Below, one piece after another: positions 11,509-30,666 of a stretch of DNA of 40,000 nucleotides; position 1 is the first letter of the stretch; each line of letters opens with the position of its first letter. The stretch is from Dictyostelium firmibasis (Eukaryota; Evosea; Eumycetozoa; Dictyosteliales; Dictyosteliaceae): contig CM069768.1 of assembly GCA_036169595.1 (NCBI GenBank), forward strand, positions 1,085,001 through 1,125,000. The letters are read 5' to 3'. The notes under the pieces were generated by a model. It had not been told where the DNA came from. It made no database searches and worked only from the letters and a program-made list of their open reading frames with translations. The translations under genes and the position numbers were made by a program.

Positions 11509-11902
11509 TATACTAATTATAAATAATAAAACTAAATTAGTTTTTTTTAAAAAAAAAAAAAAAAAAAAAAAGTATAGAAATAAAAAACCATTTACAAAAC
11601 ATGTGCGCAAACAAACTTTTTTATTTTAATTATTCTTTTTTTTTTTTAAAAAAAAAAAACCAAAGCTTTGGATAATATTAAAAAAATTAAAAGGAAATCT
11701 TTTGTTTTATTATTTTTAAAAACTTTATTCAAGACATAAAAAAAATCTACCTTAAAATCATATCGATTACATTGATTATCTCTAATTTTAGAAAAAAAAA
11801 AAAAAAAAAAAAATAGGTTGATTACTAAATTTTCAAATTGTCAAATTGAGTAAACAAAAAAATAAAAAAGTATTTTTATTAAATAATTTTTTTTTTTTTT
11901 TT
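11509..11902. other. Convergent intergenic region
   Basis: Between the lysozyme-like gene (plus) and the first six-cysteine peptide gene (minus). It contains A/T runs and 3' UTR-like sequence. A minus-strand frame is open from about 11800 to 11600 without a good start. I see no gene I would support. Confidence 0.5.
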
Positions 11903-12156
11903 TTAATCTTTAATCAAACATTCTTTTGGACATTTAAATACATATTTAACACATTCACTTTTATCTCTTTCTTTTCCATCGTCATCTGAACAACCATGAT
12001 CCTTTAGACATTGTTTAATACATGCTTTATGATCACTTTCAACATTTGCCATACAAATTTGATTTGATGACATTAATGCCAAAAATGCAATAATTGCTAC
12101 CAATAATAGTTTATAATTCTAACAAAAATAGTATTAATATTAAAATGAAAGATTTA

Positions 12157-12189
<33 letters not shown>

Positions 12190-12203
12190 ATAAATCATAC
12201 CAT
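11903..12203 (-). CDS. Small secreted six-cysteine peptide A
   Basis: 72 residues. Proposed structure: exon 1 is only the ATG (12203-12201), then an 82-base intron (GTATGA..GTTAG), then exon 2 at 12118-11903. Exon 2 alone lacks a start in front of the signal peptide. Joined, the protein reads MNYKLLLVAIIAFLALMSSN, a good signal peptide (cleavage near MANVES or before). The mature part has the framework C-x3-C-x5-C-x12-C-x6-C-x3-C with a charged central loop (SDDDGKERDKSE). The paired C-x3-C at each end suggests a helical hairpin held by disulfides. A paralogue with the same framework and gene structure lies next to it on the same strand. Function unknown; an antimicrobial or signalling peptide is possible. 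The alternative start is the GTG at 12103, which would cut off part of the signal peptide. Confidence 0.8.
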
Positions 12204-12461
12204 TTTTAATAATTTAAATTATCTTTGTTTTAAAATTATTTTTCTTATTTTTTTTCCTCCTTTTATATTTTTTTTTAATTTTGAAAAAAAAAAAATAAAT
12301 AAAATATTAATAAATAAAAATTAAAAAATTAATAAACAATTATTTGAATAAAACTTTATAATAAATACTTATAGGTGTATAGCTATTATTTCATTAAAAA
12401 TATCTAAAACATCTAAAAATTATTGTTATTTTATCATATTAATTACCACCAAAAAAAAAAA

Positions 12462-12502
<41 letters not shown>

Positions 12503-12540
12503 AATGGAATATAAATGTTAAAAAAGTTTATTTTGAGATT

Positions 12541-12816
12541 TTAATTATCGCAACTTAAACGACATTCATGAATGGCAATACTACATATTTGACTGGGTTT
12601 AACATCATTTAGAGAACAACCTCTACTCGTAACACAATCAACATAACACTGATTGTATCTATATGAATACACCGATTTACTAAATAAAATTAATGTAAGG
12701 AATAAAATTTTCACCAAAAATTTATTCTTTTATTTATTTTTTTATTTTTTTATTTTAATTAATTTAGTTAGTTGGCTTTTTATACATAATTATTTTGAAA
12801 ATAATTAATATACCAT
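12541..12816 (-). CDS. Small secreted six-cysteine peptide B
   Basis: 62 residues, apparently missed by simple ORF searches because exon 2 has no ATG. Proposed structure: exon 1 is only the ATG (12816-12814), followed by an 87-base intron (GTATAT..AAAG), then exon 2 at 12726-12541. The joined protein starts MNKFLVKILFLTLILFSKSV, a strong signal peptide with likely cleavage after VYS. The mature part follows C-x3-C-x5-C-x10-C-x6-C-x3-C, the framework of peptide A, with the same Gly-Cys-Ser at the third cysteine. The 3' splice site lacks a pyrimidine tract and the intron holds a TATAAAAAG motif, so the intron is less certain than the exon. Without it, the frame would have to start at TTG or GTG. 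Function unknown. Confidence 0.7.
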
Positions 12817-12975
12817 TTCTTCTTATATAATATTTTTTGAGTCTAATATATAATATATTTATATATTTAAAATTATCAAGTAATTTTTTTTTTATATTTT
12901 TAAATTTTTTTTTTTTTTTTTTTTTTTGTAAAATCATGTATTTGTGTGATGAAAAATTAAAATTTATTTGTTTTT

Positions 12976-13013
<38 letters not shown>

Positions 13014-13483
13014 GGGTAAAGTTTGAAATGTGAATGAAATTTTATCAATAATAATTTTTTTAAAAAAGAGAAAAAAATTTATTGTTATATCAAATAACAA
13101 CATATTATTTATCAATAAAATATTTTTTTAATAAAAAAAAAAAAAAGTGTTGTTGCAAAATTTAATTTTTCAAAAAAAAAAAAAAAAAATAATAAAATAA
13201 TTGAAGTGCAAAAAAAAAAAAAATCTTATAAAAATTTTTTTTTTTTTTTTTGCTTCCAGAATGATTTTAAATGTTAAAAATAAAATTTATGGTATTAACC
13301 AAATTTCGAAGTGATCCAAAACAATATTAATAATTACGCAATCCAAAAGTTTTAATTAGATTTCGAATTGCAAAATTTTTCTATTTAAAAGAATTTTTTT
13401 TTTTTTTTTTCATTACAAAATAAAACAACAAATAATAAAAAAAAAAATAACATATTTTAAAAAAAAAGATAAATAATAAAAAA
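12817..13483. other. Divergent intergenic region
   Basis: Between peptide B (minus) and the glutathione S-transferase (plus). It contains several T and A runs and a less repetitive stretch (about 13255-13380) in which ATTTCGAA occurs twice. Short open stretches there are interrupted by many stops; no gene is supported. Promoters of both flanking genes are expected here. Confidence 0.5.
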
Positions 13484-14479
13484 ATGATTGAAATTAATAA
13501 TAAAGTCGATTATATTTTCTATACAAATAATACACCAAATACTTATAAAATTAAATTAATGTTTCATGAATTAGAAAAGAAACATGCTATTACTTTTGAA
13601 AGTAGAATTATTGATATTACCAAAAAAGAAAATTATTCTGATGAATTTATAAAGGTAAATATAAATTAAATAAATAAAAATGTATTAATAGCAATTTTAT
13701 TAATATAATTAATTATTTAAAAAAACAAAAAAAAAAATTAATTTTTTTATAATTAAGATTAATCCAAATAAAAAAGTTCCAGCTATAATTGATCAAACAG
13801 GTGAAAAACCATTTATTGTTTTTGAGTCAGTCTCAATATTAATTTATTTAGCTCAAAAATATTCTAGTATTTTCCTTCCAGACTTTAAAACCAATCCACT
13901 TGAAAACTCTGAAGTTATTACATGGGCTATTTGGCAAGCAGGTAAATATAAATAAATATATTAATTTTTTTTTAAAAAAAAAACAATATAAAAAGAAAAC
14001 ATTTTCTAATAATAAATTTTTTAAAATAAAATAAAATTAAAAAATTAGCTAATCTTGGACCTGCCTTTGGACAATACTTCCATTTCTCATTTTTCTCTCC
14101 AACAGTTCAAGAGTATTCACTACATAGATTCAATAATGAGGCTCAACGTATTCTTAGACTACTAGATGATAGATTATCTGTTTCGCCATATATTGGAGGT
14201 AAAGAATACTCAATTGCAGATATTGCAAGTGCTGGTTGGTTATTATATTTAAATTTTGCACCAATATATAATGCAAATAAAGATCGTTTTCCAAATCTCT
14301 TTAAATGGTTGGATTTAATTAATCAAAGAGATGCCGTAAAACAAGTAAATGAAGCAATTAAAGAACGTTTTGGAGCATTTAATACAAGCCCACTTCGTTC
14401 ATTATTTACTAACGATCCCGATTTAATTAATGCCAAAGCTCCAATCGGTATTGAAAATGTAGTTTTAAAATATGATTAA
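13484..14479 (+). CDS. Glutathione S-transferase, Ure2/YfcG-like
   Basis: Three exons, 13484-13654, 13758-13941 and 14049-14479, with introns of 103 and 107 bases (GTAAAT..AG in both). The protein has 261 residues. The N-terminal thioredoxin-fold domain shows NTYKIKLMFHEL, then NPNKKVPAIID with the cis-proline of the glutathione site, and FESVSILIYLAQK with the Glu-Ser pair that binds glutathione. The all-helical C-terminal domain holds NLGPAFGQYFHF and the folding motif YSIADIASAGWL. NxGPxxGQ is typical of the bacterial YghU/YfcG and fungal Ure2 group, whose members reduce disulfides with glutathione. Expected to be cytosolic. It ends facing the 3' end of the next gene. Confidence 0.9.
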
Positions 14480-14944
14480 ATTTATACTATAATAATAAAT
14501 AAATAAACTTATACTATAATAATCAATTAAATACCTTCTTCAATCATTTTATCAAAAAAATTAATTTAAAACATTTTTTCATAACTTTTTATATTACCAA
14601 TTGATGTGATAATTTTTTTTTTAAGGCACACCCAGCCTTAGTCGCACCTCAGAAACACTGATAACAGCTTCGCGCAACACTAAATAAAAAAAAAATCACA
14701 TTACAAATAACGAAATTCCATACAATAAAAAAAAAAAACAATAATAATAATAAAAAAATGTTGGCAAGTTGTATTTTATTAATAAAATATTCTATTTAAA
14801 TAATTTTTTTTTTTTTTTTTAGGAATAATTATTTATTTACAAAAATGTATTAATATATAAATAGTCTGTAATCATTACAAATGATTCAGATCAGAAAAAA
14901 AATATTATTATTCACCCCCAAAAAAAAAAGAAATTTCAGAGATT
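14480..14944. other. Convergent intergenic region with a GC-rich island
   Basis: Between the stop codons of two facing genes. It is A/T-rich except for the island at 14622-14681, listed separately. The remainder holds a T run (about 14803-14820) and likely polyadenylation regions. Confidence 0.6.
14622..14681. other. GC-rich island with two small hairpins (candidate ncRNA or element fragment)
   Basis: Positions 14625-14680 are about 55% G+C by my count, against a very low figure in the flanking intergenic DNA. A perfect 6-base stem TAAGGC/GCCTTA closes a 7-base loop (14622-14640). A second small stem TCAG/CTGA closes a 5-base loop (14649-14661). The island is open in more than one frame, so it could also be a piece of an element with foreign codon use. 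No tRNA fold and no known Dictyostelium snRNA or snoRNA motif set was recognised. Confidence 0.35.
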
Positions 14945-18255
<3,311 letters not shown>

Positions 18256-18528
18256 TTTTTTTTTAAAAATAGAAAAAAAAATAGAAAAAAAAATAAAAAA
18301 AATAGATTTTTTTTCTTTTTTTCTTTTCCTTTAAATATGTGTGGAAAAAAAGAATATAAAAAAATTCAAACTATCTTTTTTTTTTTTTTTTTTTTTTTGA
18401 AAATTAAATTAAAAATTTTTAAAAAAAAAAACAAAATTCTTTAAAATTGAGGTTTTGACACTTAATATTATTATGTGAAAATAATTTATTTATATATGTG
18501 TAATATTATACTTTTATAGAATTTACAT

Positions 18529-18571
<43 letters not shown>

Positions 18572-18862
18572 TATTATCTGTTGAGATTAAAAAAAAAAAA
18601 AAAAAAAAAAAATAAAAAGAATAAAAAAAAACAAAGAAAACAAAGAAAAATAAAAAAAAAATATATAATAATATATATAACTTTATTAAAAAGAAACAGT
18701 ATTGGTTTTATTATTACAAATAATTGTGTGGTATTATTTTTTTAATTTTATTTTTTTTTATTTTTATTTTTTATTTTTTTTTTTTTTCCACAACATCAAA
18801 AATTTTATTTGAAAATAATACGTCTTGAAATTTCCTCTCTTTCCTCTTTTTTGAAATTAAAA

Positions 18863-18893
<31 letters not shown>

Positions 18894-19501
18894 TTAGAAT
18901 TATTTTATTTGAAAATACGATATAAAATAATTAAAACTTTTTTTTTTTCGAAAAAATAAAATAAAATAAAATTTACATCGTGCTTTTAAAAGTTGGTATT
19001 AAAATTATTATGTGAAATAATTTTTTTAACCAAAGGAATTAATATATAAAAATAATAATAGATTGATTAAATGTATGTTGGCAGTGGTGAAAATATAATT
19101 TAGATTCATTATCAACTCTAAAACTTTTTCCAATATATTCTTCAAGATAATGGTAATTTAAAAATAGAATAATCGCTATTATATTCATTTATTATCAATT
19201 ACATGCTCAGAAATGAAATATAAAATTTATTTTAAATTTACTTTTAATGAAAATATGAGAACTAACATATTAAAAGATTTTGAGTTTTAAATAATTTATA
19301 TCCACCAAATCAAATTAAAATTATTGATTATTTTAGTAATGAATGATATATAGTGGGGAAAAAATAAATAAATAATAAACATCATATTAAAATTATTTGT
19401 TCTTTTTTTTTTTTTAAATGTATGTACAATTTCCATCACATATCAATAATTATTGATATGAATATATATGATGGAGTGTTTTTTTTTTTTTTTTATTATT
19501 A
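18256..19501. other. Intergenic region, tail-to-head between two minus-strand genes
   Basis: The first 700 bases are mostly A and T runs and include the promoter of the Asn/Gln-rich gene. From about 18980 to 19380 the sequence is less repetitive and includes a 49-codon ORF listed separately. Another short coding-like stretch, LYPPNQIKIIDYFSNE on the plus strand, lies near 19300-19347. No complete gene is certain. Confidence 0.5.
19039..19188 (-). CDS. Possible 49-residue small ORF or gene relic
   Basis: An ATG-led frame of 49 codons with ordinary Dictyostelium codon use and no low-complexity run. It starts MNIIAIILFLNYHYLEEYIG and contains KLYFHHCQHTFNQS. The first ten residues are hydrophobic and could be a weak signal anchor. 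It lies about 310 bases past the stop codon of the poly(A) polymerase-like gene on the same strand, so it might instead be part of that gene's 3' UTR. I do not recognise the family. Because coding-like fragments also lie beside it in other frames, a decayed gene is as likely as a functional one. Confidence 0.3.
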   Translation of the reverse strand: MNIIAIILFLNYHYLEEYIGKSFRVDNESKLYFHHCQHTFNQSIIIFIY

Positions 19502-24955
<5,454 letters not shown>

Positions 24956-25732
24956 TATATATTGGTGTAAATGTTGTGTGTTTGATACTATTACTGAATT
25001 TTGGTAGTTTGTTGCTTCTTTTTTGTTTTGCTTTTTTTTTTTTTTTTTATTTTTTATTTTTTTTTTTTTTTTGTTTGATTTTTCTATATTTATTTACAAT
25101 TGAATAAGATTTTAAAAAAAGGTTAAATAATTGAGTAATCTACTATAAGTAAACCCTGAATTGTTTTTTGGTTGATTTAAAAATTGACTACTATTGATGT
25201 ATATATTACTTGTATGTACACCACGATCCGTCCGTTTATTGTATTAAGTTTGTGTTTGGGTTTTAAAAAAAAAAAATTAAAAATTAAAAAAAAAAAAAGA
25301 GAGAGAAAAAAAAATATTTGAGGGTGTGTGTTATATTCTAATCTGAAGTTTTTCTTAATTAATCTTTTTAATTTAAAAAAAAAGAAATTTTTTTTTATTC
25401 TCTATTACTACTATATATCCCAAATAGCGTATAGAAAAGGATTATGAGTGTTTGTGTATATGTGAATGAATGAATGAATGAATGAATGAATGAGTGAGTG
25501 TAATAATATAAAAAGCCTCTTGTTATTGTAATATAAGATCTACCATCTAAAGCTATATGTGCATGAAAAAAAATAAAAAAATAAAAAAATAAAAAAAAAA
25601 ATAAAAAAAAATAAAATTTCGCTCAAAAAATTTTGTAAAGATGACCTTTTTTTTTATTATTAAAAATATAATTTATTAAGTAGAATATTTATATATAAGT
25701 ATATATAATAAATATTATATTAGACTAATATA

Positions 25733-25764
<32 letters not shown>

Positions 25765-26012
25765 CAATTCTCTTTTATTTATTTTATTTATTTTTGTTTT
25801 TTTTTTTTTCAATTTTTTATTTTTGTTTTTTATTTTTTTTTTTTTATTTTTATTTTTTTTTTCAAATTATTTACAAGAGTGTTATTTGTCATTATTGTTA
25901 TATTTAAAATTAAGTGTGGTTACAATACAAAAAATTATATATATAAGTAATGGATGTACTTTATTAGATATTTTTTCTTTTTTTTTTTTTTTTTCTTAAT
26001 ATGTCTGCTTAC

Positions 26013-26045
<33 letters not shown>

Positions 26046-26301
26046 TATAATAGAAATGTATAAAGAAAAATAATAACAAATTGCCCAATCCCCGAATTCT
26101 TAAAAATTCATATATTTTTTTTTTTCTTTTCTTTTTTTATATTTGAATGATTCATGATGTTTTTTTAAAAAATATTTGAATGATATAATATTTTTTTTTT
26201 TTAAAATTTTTTTTCTTATTTATTTATTTATTTATTTATTTTGAATGGTACATTGTAATTATTTTATTATTTTTTTTTTTCATTTTATTTTTTTATTTAT
26301 T
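24956..26301. other. Intergenic region between the poly(A) polymerase-like gene and paxB
   Basis: Contains the promoter of the minus-strand poly(A) polymerase-like gene and the 3' flank of paxB. Seen in it: T runs (25030-25072, 25740-25764), a (TGAA)n microsatellite (25463-25492) and a long A run (about 26012-26040). No coding stretch is supported. Confidence 0.6.
25463..25492. repeat. (TGAA)n microsatellite
   Basis: About seven tetranucleotide units followed by two TGAG units, read directly. Confidence 0.85.
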
Positions 26302-28029
26302 TTAAGCGAATAATTTATTATGACAACCTTTGCAATATGGTTTACCATTATTTGCAGTATAAGAACCACCAGCCAATGGATTCATACAGAATGCGCAAAC
26401 AAAATGTTCTGGATGCCATTTTTTGTCGAGGGCATCGACGCAACGACCAGAGACAGCTTTGCCACAACCTGAACAAACTGAACCAGCTTGTTGGTGATAA
26501 TGAACGTCACAATATGGTTTACCACCAAACTCAAAGAATTGGCCATTGGTGAAACTCTTTTGACAATATTGACAAACGAAATGTTCTGGATGCCATTGAG
26601 TACCCAAGGCGTTGATACACTCGCCACGAATTGGTGCATTGCAACCACCACAACGAACGGCAAATGTTGAGTAGAAATCAGCCTCACAATAAGGACGACC
26701 ATCACGTTCGAAAAAGTTACCACCTTCGAATGGTTTCAAACATTGAGTACAAACGAAATGGTGAACGTGCCATTTCTTACCTAATGCAGTGATACAACGA
26801 TCAGAGATTGGCTCATCACAATGGGCACAACGTGCACAAAACAATTCTTGGTAACATTTCTCACAATGTGGCAAAGATTCTTGTTCATAGTAGTTTTTGG
26901 TGCCCAATGGATTTTGACAATTGTGACAACAGAAATGCTCTGGATGATAGAATTTACCCATTGCTTGAATGGTCTCACCAAAGATTGGTTTACGACAACC
27001 ACCACATGTACCACGCGATGTTGGTCCTGTTGAATCAATATCTTTGACTTGTGATGTTAAATTATTTAATAAATTATCTAAATCATCACCATGTACAACT
27101 TTTGGTGAATTTGCACTATTATTATTGTTGTTATTTGGAGTATTTGTTCTGGCAATATTAATTTGTGTTGTTACAGTTTGAGTTTGATTATGATTTGGAC
27201 TATGATGGTGGTGATGATGATGTTGATGTTGATGTTGATCACGTTGAACTGGTGGTGGTACTGTGGTGGTAGTGGTGGTTGATGGACTAAGACCTTTTAA
27301 TAACTCATCAAGGTCATCACTACTTGGTTGAGAATTTGTTGCTGTAACTTTATATGGTTGTTGTGGTTGAGATTGTTGTGGTTGTGGTGGTGCTGTGTAT
27401 ACATTATTGCCGCTAGTTGTTTCCAAGGTTGCTTTTGAAAGAGCTGGTTGCTTTTTTGTGATAACGGTTGCAGTTGAGGTTACTTTGGGTGGTTGTGATG
27501 TTGTGTTACTTGATGTAGATGAAACAACACTTGGATTATTTGATGGACGTGATAATGATGAGGAAGATGTATTTGGTGTTGAGCTCTTATGTAACGATGG
27601 TGGTGAATTTGAATTTGCATGTGTGATATGTTCTTCTGGTGTTGTTGGTACAGCTTTAAGTGCTGTTGAAATTGAGGTATTCAATGACTCCATTAATTCA
27701 TCCAAATCATCTAAACCATCAATTTGTTGTGGTTGTTGTGGTTGTTGTGGTGGTTGTGATGAAACTGAGAAACTTGCAGTTGCGGTTGCAGTGGTTGTAT
27801 GATTTTTTGGTGCTGGTGTACTAATGGTTTGAACGGTTTGTGGTTGTTGATCCAATTCTTCAATGATTGATTGAATTTCATTTTGAATATCATTATTATC
27901 AAAACTTTTGACACCTGATGATGGAGTTGTTGTTTGAACACTTGCAGTAACTTTAATTGAACTCTTTGGTCTACCCAAATCTGCTAATAAAAGATCTAAA
28001 TCATCCATATTTAATCCTTTTGTTGCCAT
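26302..28029 (-). CDS. paxB: Paxillin B, focal-adhesion LIM/LD adaptor
   Basis: Single exon, 575 residues. Four LD motifs that bind focal-adhesion partners are seen: MDDLDLLLADL at 8-18, LDDLDELMESL near 105-115, DDLDELLKGL near 237-247 and DDLDNLLNNL near 312-322. The C-terminal ~235 residues are four LIM zinc-finger domains starting near 341, 398, 460 and 519, each with the CxxC..HxxHF..CxxC pattern. The linkers are Ser/Thr/Gln/Asn-rich, with a His run (about 268-275). This is the known Dictyostelium paxillin, a cytoplasmic scaffold at cell-substrate contacts that is needed for adhesion, sorting and normal development. Codon use has more C-ending codons in the LIM region than its neighbours, consistent with good expression. 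The next downstream gene on the same strand begins 1.3 kb away. Confidence 0.97.
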   Translation of the reverse strand: MATKGLNMDDLDLLLADLGRPKSSIKVTASVQTTTPSSGVKSFDNNDIQNEIQSIIEELDQQPQTVQTISTPAPKNHTTTATATASFSVSSQPPQQPQQPQQIDGLDDLDELMESLNTSISTALKAVPTTPEEHITHANSNSPPSLHKSSTPNTSSSSLSRPSNNPSVVSSTSSNTTSQPPKVTSTATVITKKQPALSKATLETTSGNNVYTAPPQPQQSQPQQPYKVTATNSQPSSDDLDELLKGLSPSTTTTTTVPPPVQRDQHQHQHHHHHHHSPNHNQTQTVTTQINIARTNTPNNNNNNSANSPKVVHGDDLDNLLNNLTSQVKDIDSTGPTSRGTCGGCRKPIFGETIQAMGKFYHPEHFCCHNCQNPLGTKNYYEQESLPHCEKCYQELFCARCAHCDEPISDRCITALGKKWHVHHFVCTQCLKPFEGGNFFERDGRPYCEADFYSTFAVRCGGCNAPIRGECINALGTQWHPEHFVCQYCQKSFTNGQFFEFGGKPYCDVHYHQQAGSVCSGCGKAVSGRCVDALDKKWHPEHFVCAFCMNPLAGGSYTANNGKPYCKGCHNKLFA

Positions 28030-28202
28030 TTTTTTTTTTTTTTTGAAATTTTTGTTTTTTTTTAATATTTTATTTTTTGATGAGGAAAAAAAGTAATGAA
28101 TTGATTATTAATATGAATATTACAAGTAATTGTGAAAAAGTAAATATAAGGGTAAAAAAACACAGAGTAAAGAAAAAAAAATTTTAAAATAATAATAATA
28201 AT

Positions 28203-28247
<45 letters not shown>

Positions 28248-29130
28248 TTTTATTTCTATTTTTATTTAACACATAACACCCCAAACAAAAAAAAAAAAAA
28301 AAAAAAAGAAAAAAATACACATTCACAAATAAAAGCCAGCAGAAAATAATTGGGTTGTTTGAATTTTAGATTAATCAAAGATGTGCAAAGTGGGTTAGGT
28401 GTGTGAATAACATTTATTTTTATCATTATTGTTGGGTTTATTTTTAATTCTTTATTTCTTTTATTTTTTTTTTATTTTTTATTTTTTATTTTTTTCAAAT
28501 TTTTTTATGCACATAAAGAACACATTTTTGAGGGGGTTAAAACCGGTTATGATTAATTATTTTTATTAATTTTTTATTTGTTTACTTGATTATATATTTT
28601 CTTTTTATTATTATTATTTTTTTTTTATTATTATTTTTTTTCACAATTTTTTTTTTTTTCATTTTATTTTGTTTGATTGGTTGAAAAATGCTTTTCTTTT
28701 CTTTACAAATTTTTATGTTTCTCTTTTTCTTTTTTTATTTCTTACCTTAAATTGAAAAAATTCTTCTTTTTGAAAAAATAAATAATAAAATTTTAAAATA
28801 AATAAATAAATAAATGAATAATTTAAAAATATAAAAAAAACTATAAATTAATGTTGGGCTTTGATTTTTTTTTTTTTCTGAAAAAATGTTTTTAAAAAAA
28901 AAAAAAAAAAATTAAAAAAAAAATTAAAAAAATATTCAAATAATTTTGATCCAAATAACGCCAAAATGGGTTTTTTAATTTTTAATTTTTTTTTTCAATT
29001 ATTTTTTATAAGAAAAAAAAAAAATTTTATGGAGATGTCCATAAAAATAATGATTTGTTAAATTTAAAATTTTTTTATTTTATTTAATTTTTTTATTTTA
29101 TTAAATTTTTTTTTTTTTTTTTAAAAACAA
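28030..29130. other. Promoter region of paxB and homopolymer-rich intergenic DNA
   Basis: Upstream of paxB. T runs sit directly before its ATG and at about 28204-28240, with an A run near 28290-28306. A less repetitive part (28310-28430) precedes more T-rich DNA. AACGCCAAAA near 28967 resembles half of an E2F-like site, but it is about 940 bases from paxB. No gene is seen. Confidence 0.5.
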
Positions 29131-30538
29131 ATGTTATTATCAAATGAAGAGATTTATTTTGGAAGTGTTTCATAATAAATATATTATCAATAATTTTTTA
29201 ACAAATCCACGAAAATGAATGGGTGAGCCATAACTTTACCGGATGTAGAGTCGGTTTTAGAAAAAAGATTAAAAGAAGTAAAATCAATGTCATGGCCAAT
29301 TTGAATTATTGAAATATAATTAAAGTCAAATGAGTATTACTCATTCCATCTAGATGGAATCAAAAAACTATTCCTATTGAAAAATAAATCTATAGTTTAG
29401 AGATATTAAATCAACTATTTCAATATTGAAAAAATGAATTCAATAAGATTGAACTTAAAATAGATCATTGACATTGGTGGTCAATTCAACAAATACTAAA
29501 AAAATTGAAGAAAAAAATACAATTAATACTAATAATCCAAAACTTTATAATAATTATTATTCAAATTTAGAATTCTTAAATTAATTTTTTATGATTTAGC
29601 TGTGCTTGTAGATGTGACTAAATAACCAATAGTAAACTTTTGTTTATTTATATATTAATGATCAACCAATTCAAAATAAACTAATTGATTTAAATTTTCA
29701 TCAATTAAATTTGGATATTGGTTTAAAAGATAATATAGATTAATACTTAATTATTATACTATTGATATAAGAGTAAAAGAATTATATAAATATTTACTTT
29801 CAAATTAATTTATATAAACCGATTTATTTTGGTCATTAATTTATTATAGATATGGAAATTACAAATCTTAATAACAACAATAATATTAATAATGAAAATA
29901 GTTTAATGGATTTTATTAAAGTTTCATTATCTATATTTAATATTAAACAATTTCAGAATCAGATAAAAAAATTTTAAATTTAAATTCCCAAACAAAGAAA
30001 CATTATTACCAGAATCAATTTCTAGTGATTTCAAAATTGTTAAAGAAATGATAGAATTTTTAAATTATTAAACAACAAATTATATTTTTCATACGACTAT
30101 GGATAAAACAATTAAAGATTATACAATATCCACCATAAATTCAATACAAACAATTAATAGATTCAATTAATAATAAAGAGTTTTTAATTTTTTCCCAAGT
30201 ACTTGTAATGACTTGATAAAAACATTATGTGATTTATCGCCACTTCCCAATAGAATTGAAATTAAAATTTATGACCCAAAATTATTTTTCCAATGATATC
30301 AATTACCATTAAATAATTTTAATGATCCAATCTATCCCACACAAAATTATCAAAAGTTATCTTGGAAACATTAATTGGCCATCTATGTAATCAGAAATAC
30401 TTGGTTGATTCATTCCCTTGGGTATCTATAAATAATCCTCCAATTGACCTACAATCATTGGCCAATTGTTTTAGTCACTTAAAAAAAGTTAAACAATTAT
30501 TAAAATTTGAATTATTTGATAATTTATTGGATTATTAA
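29131..30538 (+). pseudogene. Heavily decayed gene, family unknown
   Basis: About 1.4 kb with normal coding-like base composition, almost no long homopolymers and many recognisable peptide stretches, but many stops and frame changes. It opens with an ATG-led frame MLLSNEEIYFGSVS. The same frame later gives ITLPDVESVLEKRLKEVKSM and SNEYYSFHLDGIKKLFLLKN. Further pieces are YDLAVLVDVTK, MEITNLNNNNNINNENSLMD, PESISSDFKIVKEMIEFLN and PLPNRIEIKIYDPKLFF, then a final open stretch of about 55 codons (PPIDLQSLANCFSHLKKVKQ) that ends at about 30538. In the first 350 bases one frame persists despite many stops, so decay there was mainly by base substitution. I do not recognise the family. It lies between paxB and the BRCT gene, which are both on the other strand. 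Confidence 0.6.
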
Positions 30539-30666
30539 ATATTTTTTTTTTATTTTTAAAAATTAATTTAAAAAAAAAAAAAGAAAATATTGTAGGTTCA
30601 TTGATTTGTTTTTTTCTTCTTTTTTTTTCTTTGTACAAAAATTAAATTATTAATTTTTTTATTTTT

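Noticed and set aside
12541-12720. Start of peptide B at an in-frame GTG or TTG
   Set aside because: Non-ATG starts are unlikely here. The paralogue next door has an ATG-only exon, and a matching ATG|GTATAT is present at 12816-12808, which restores a full signal peptide.
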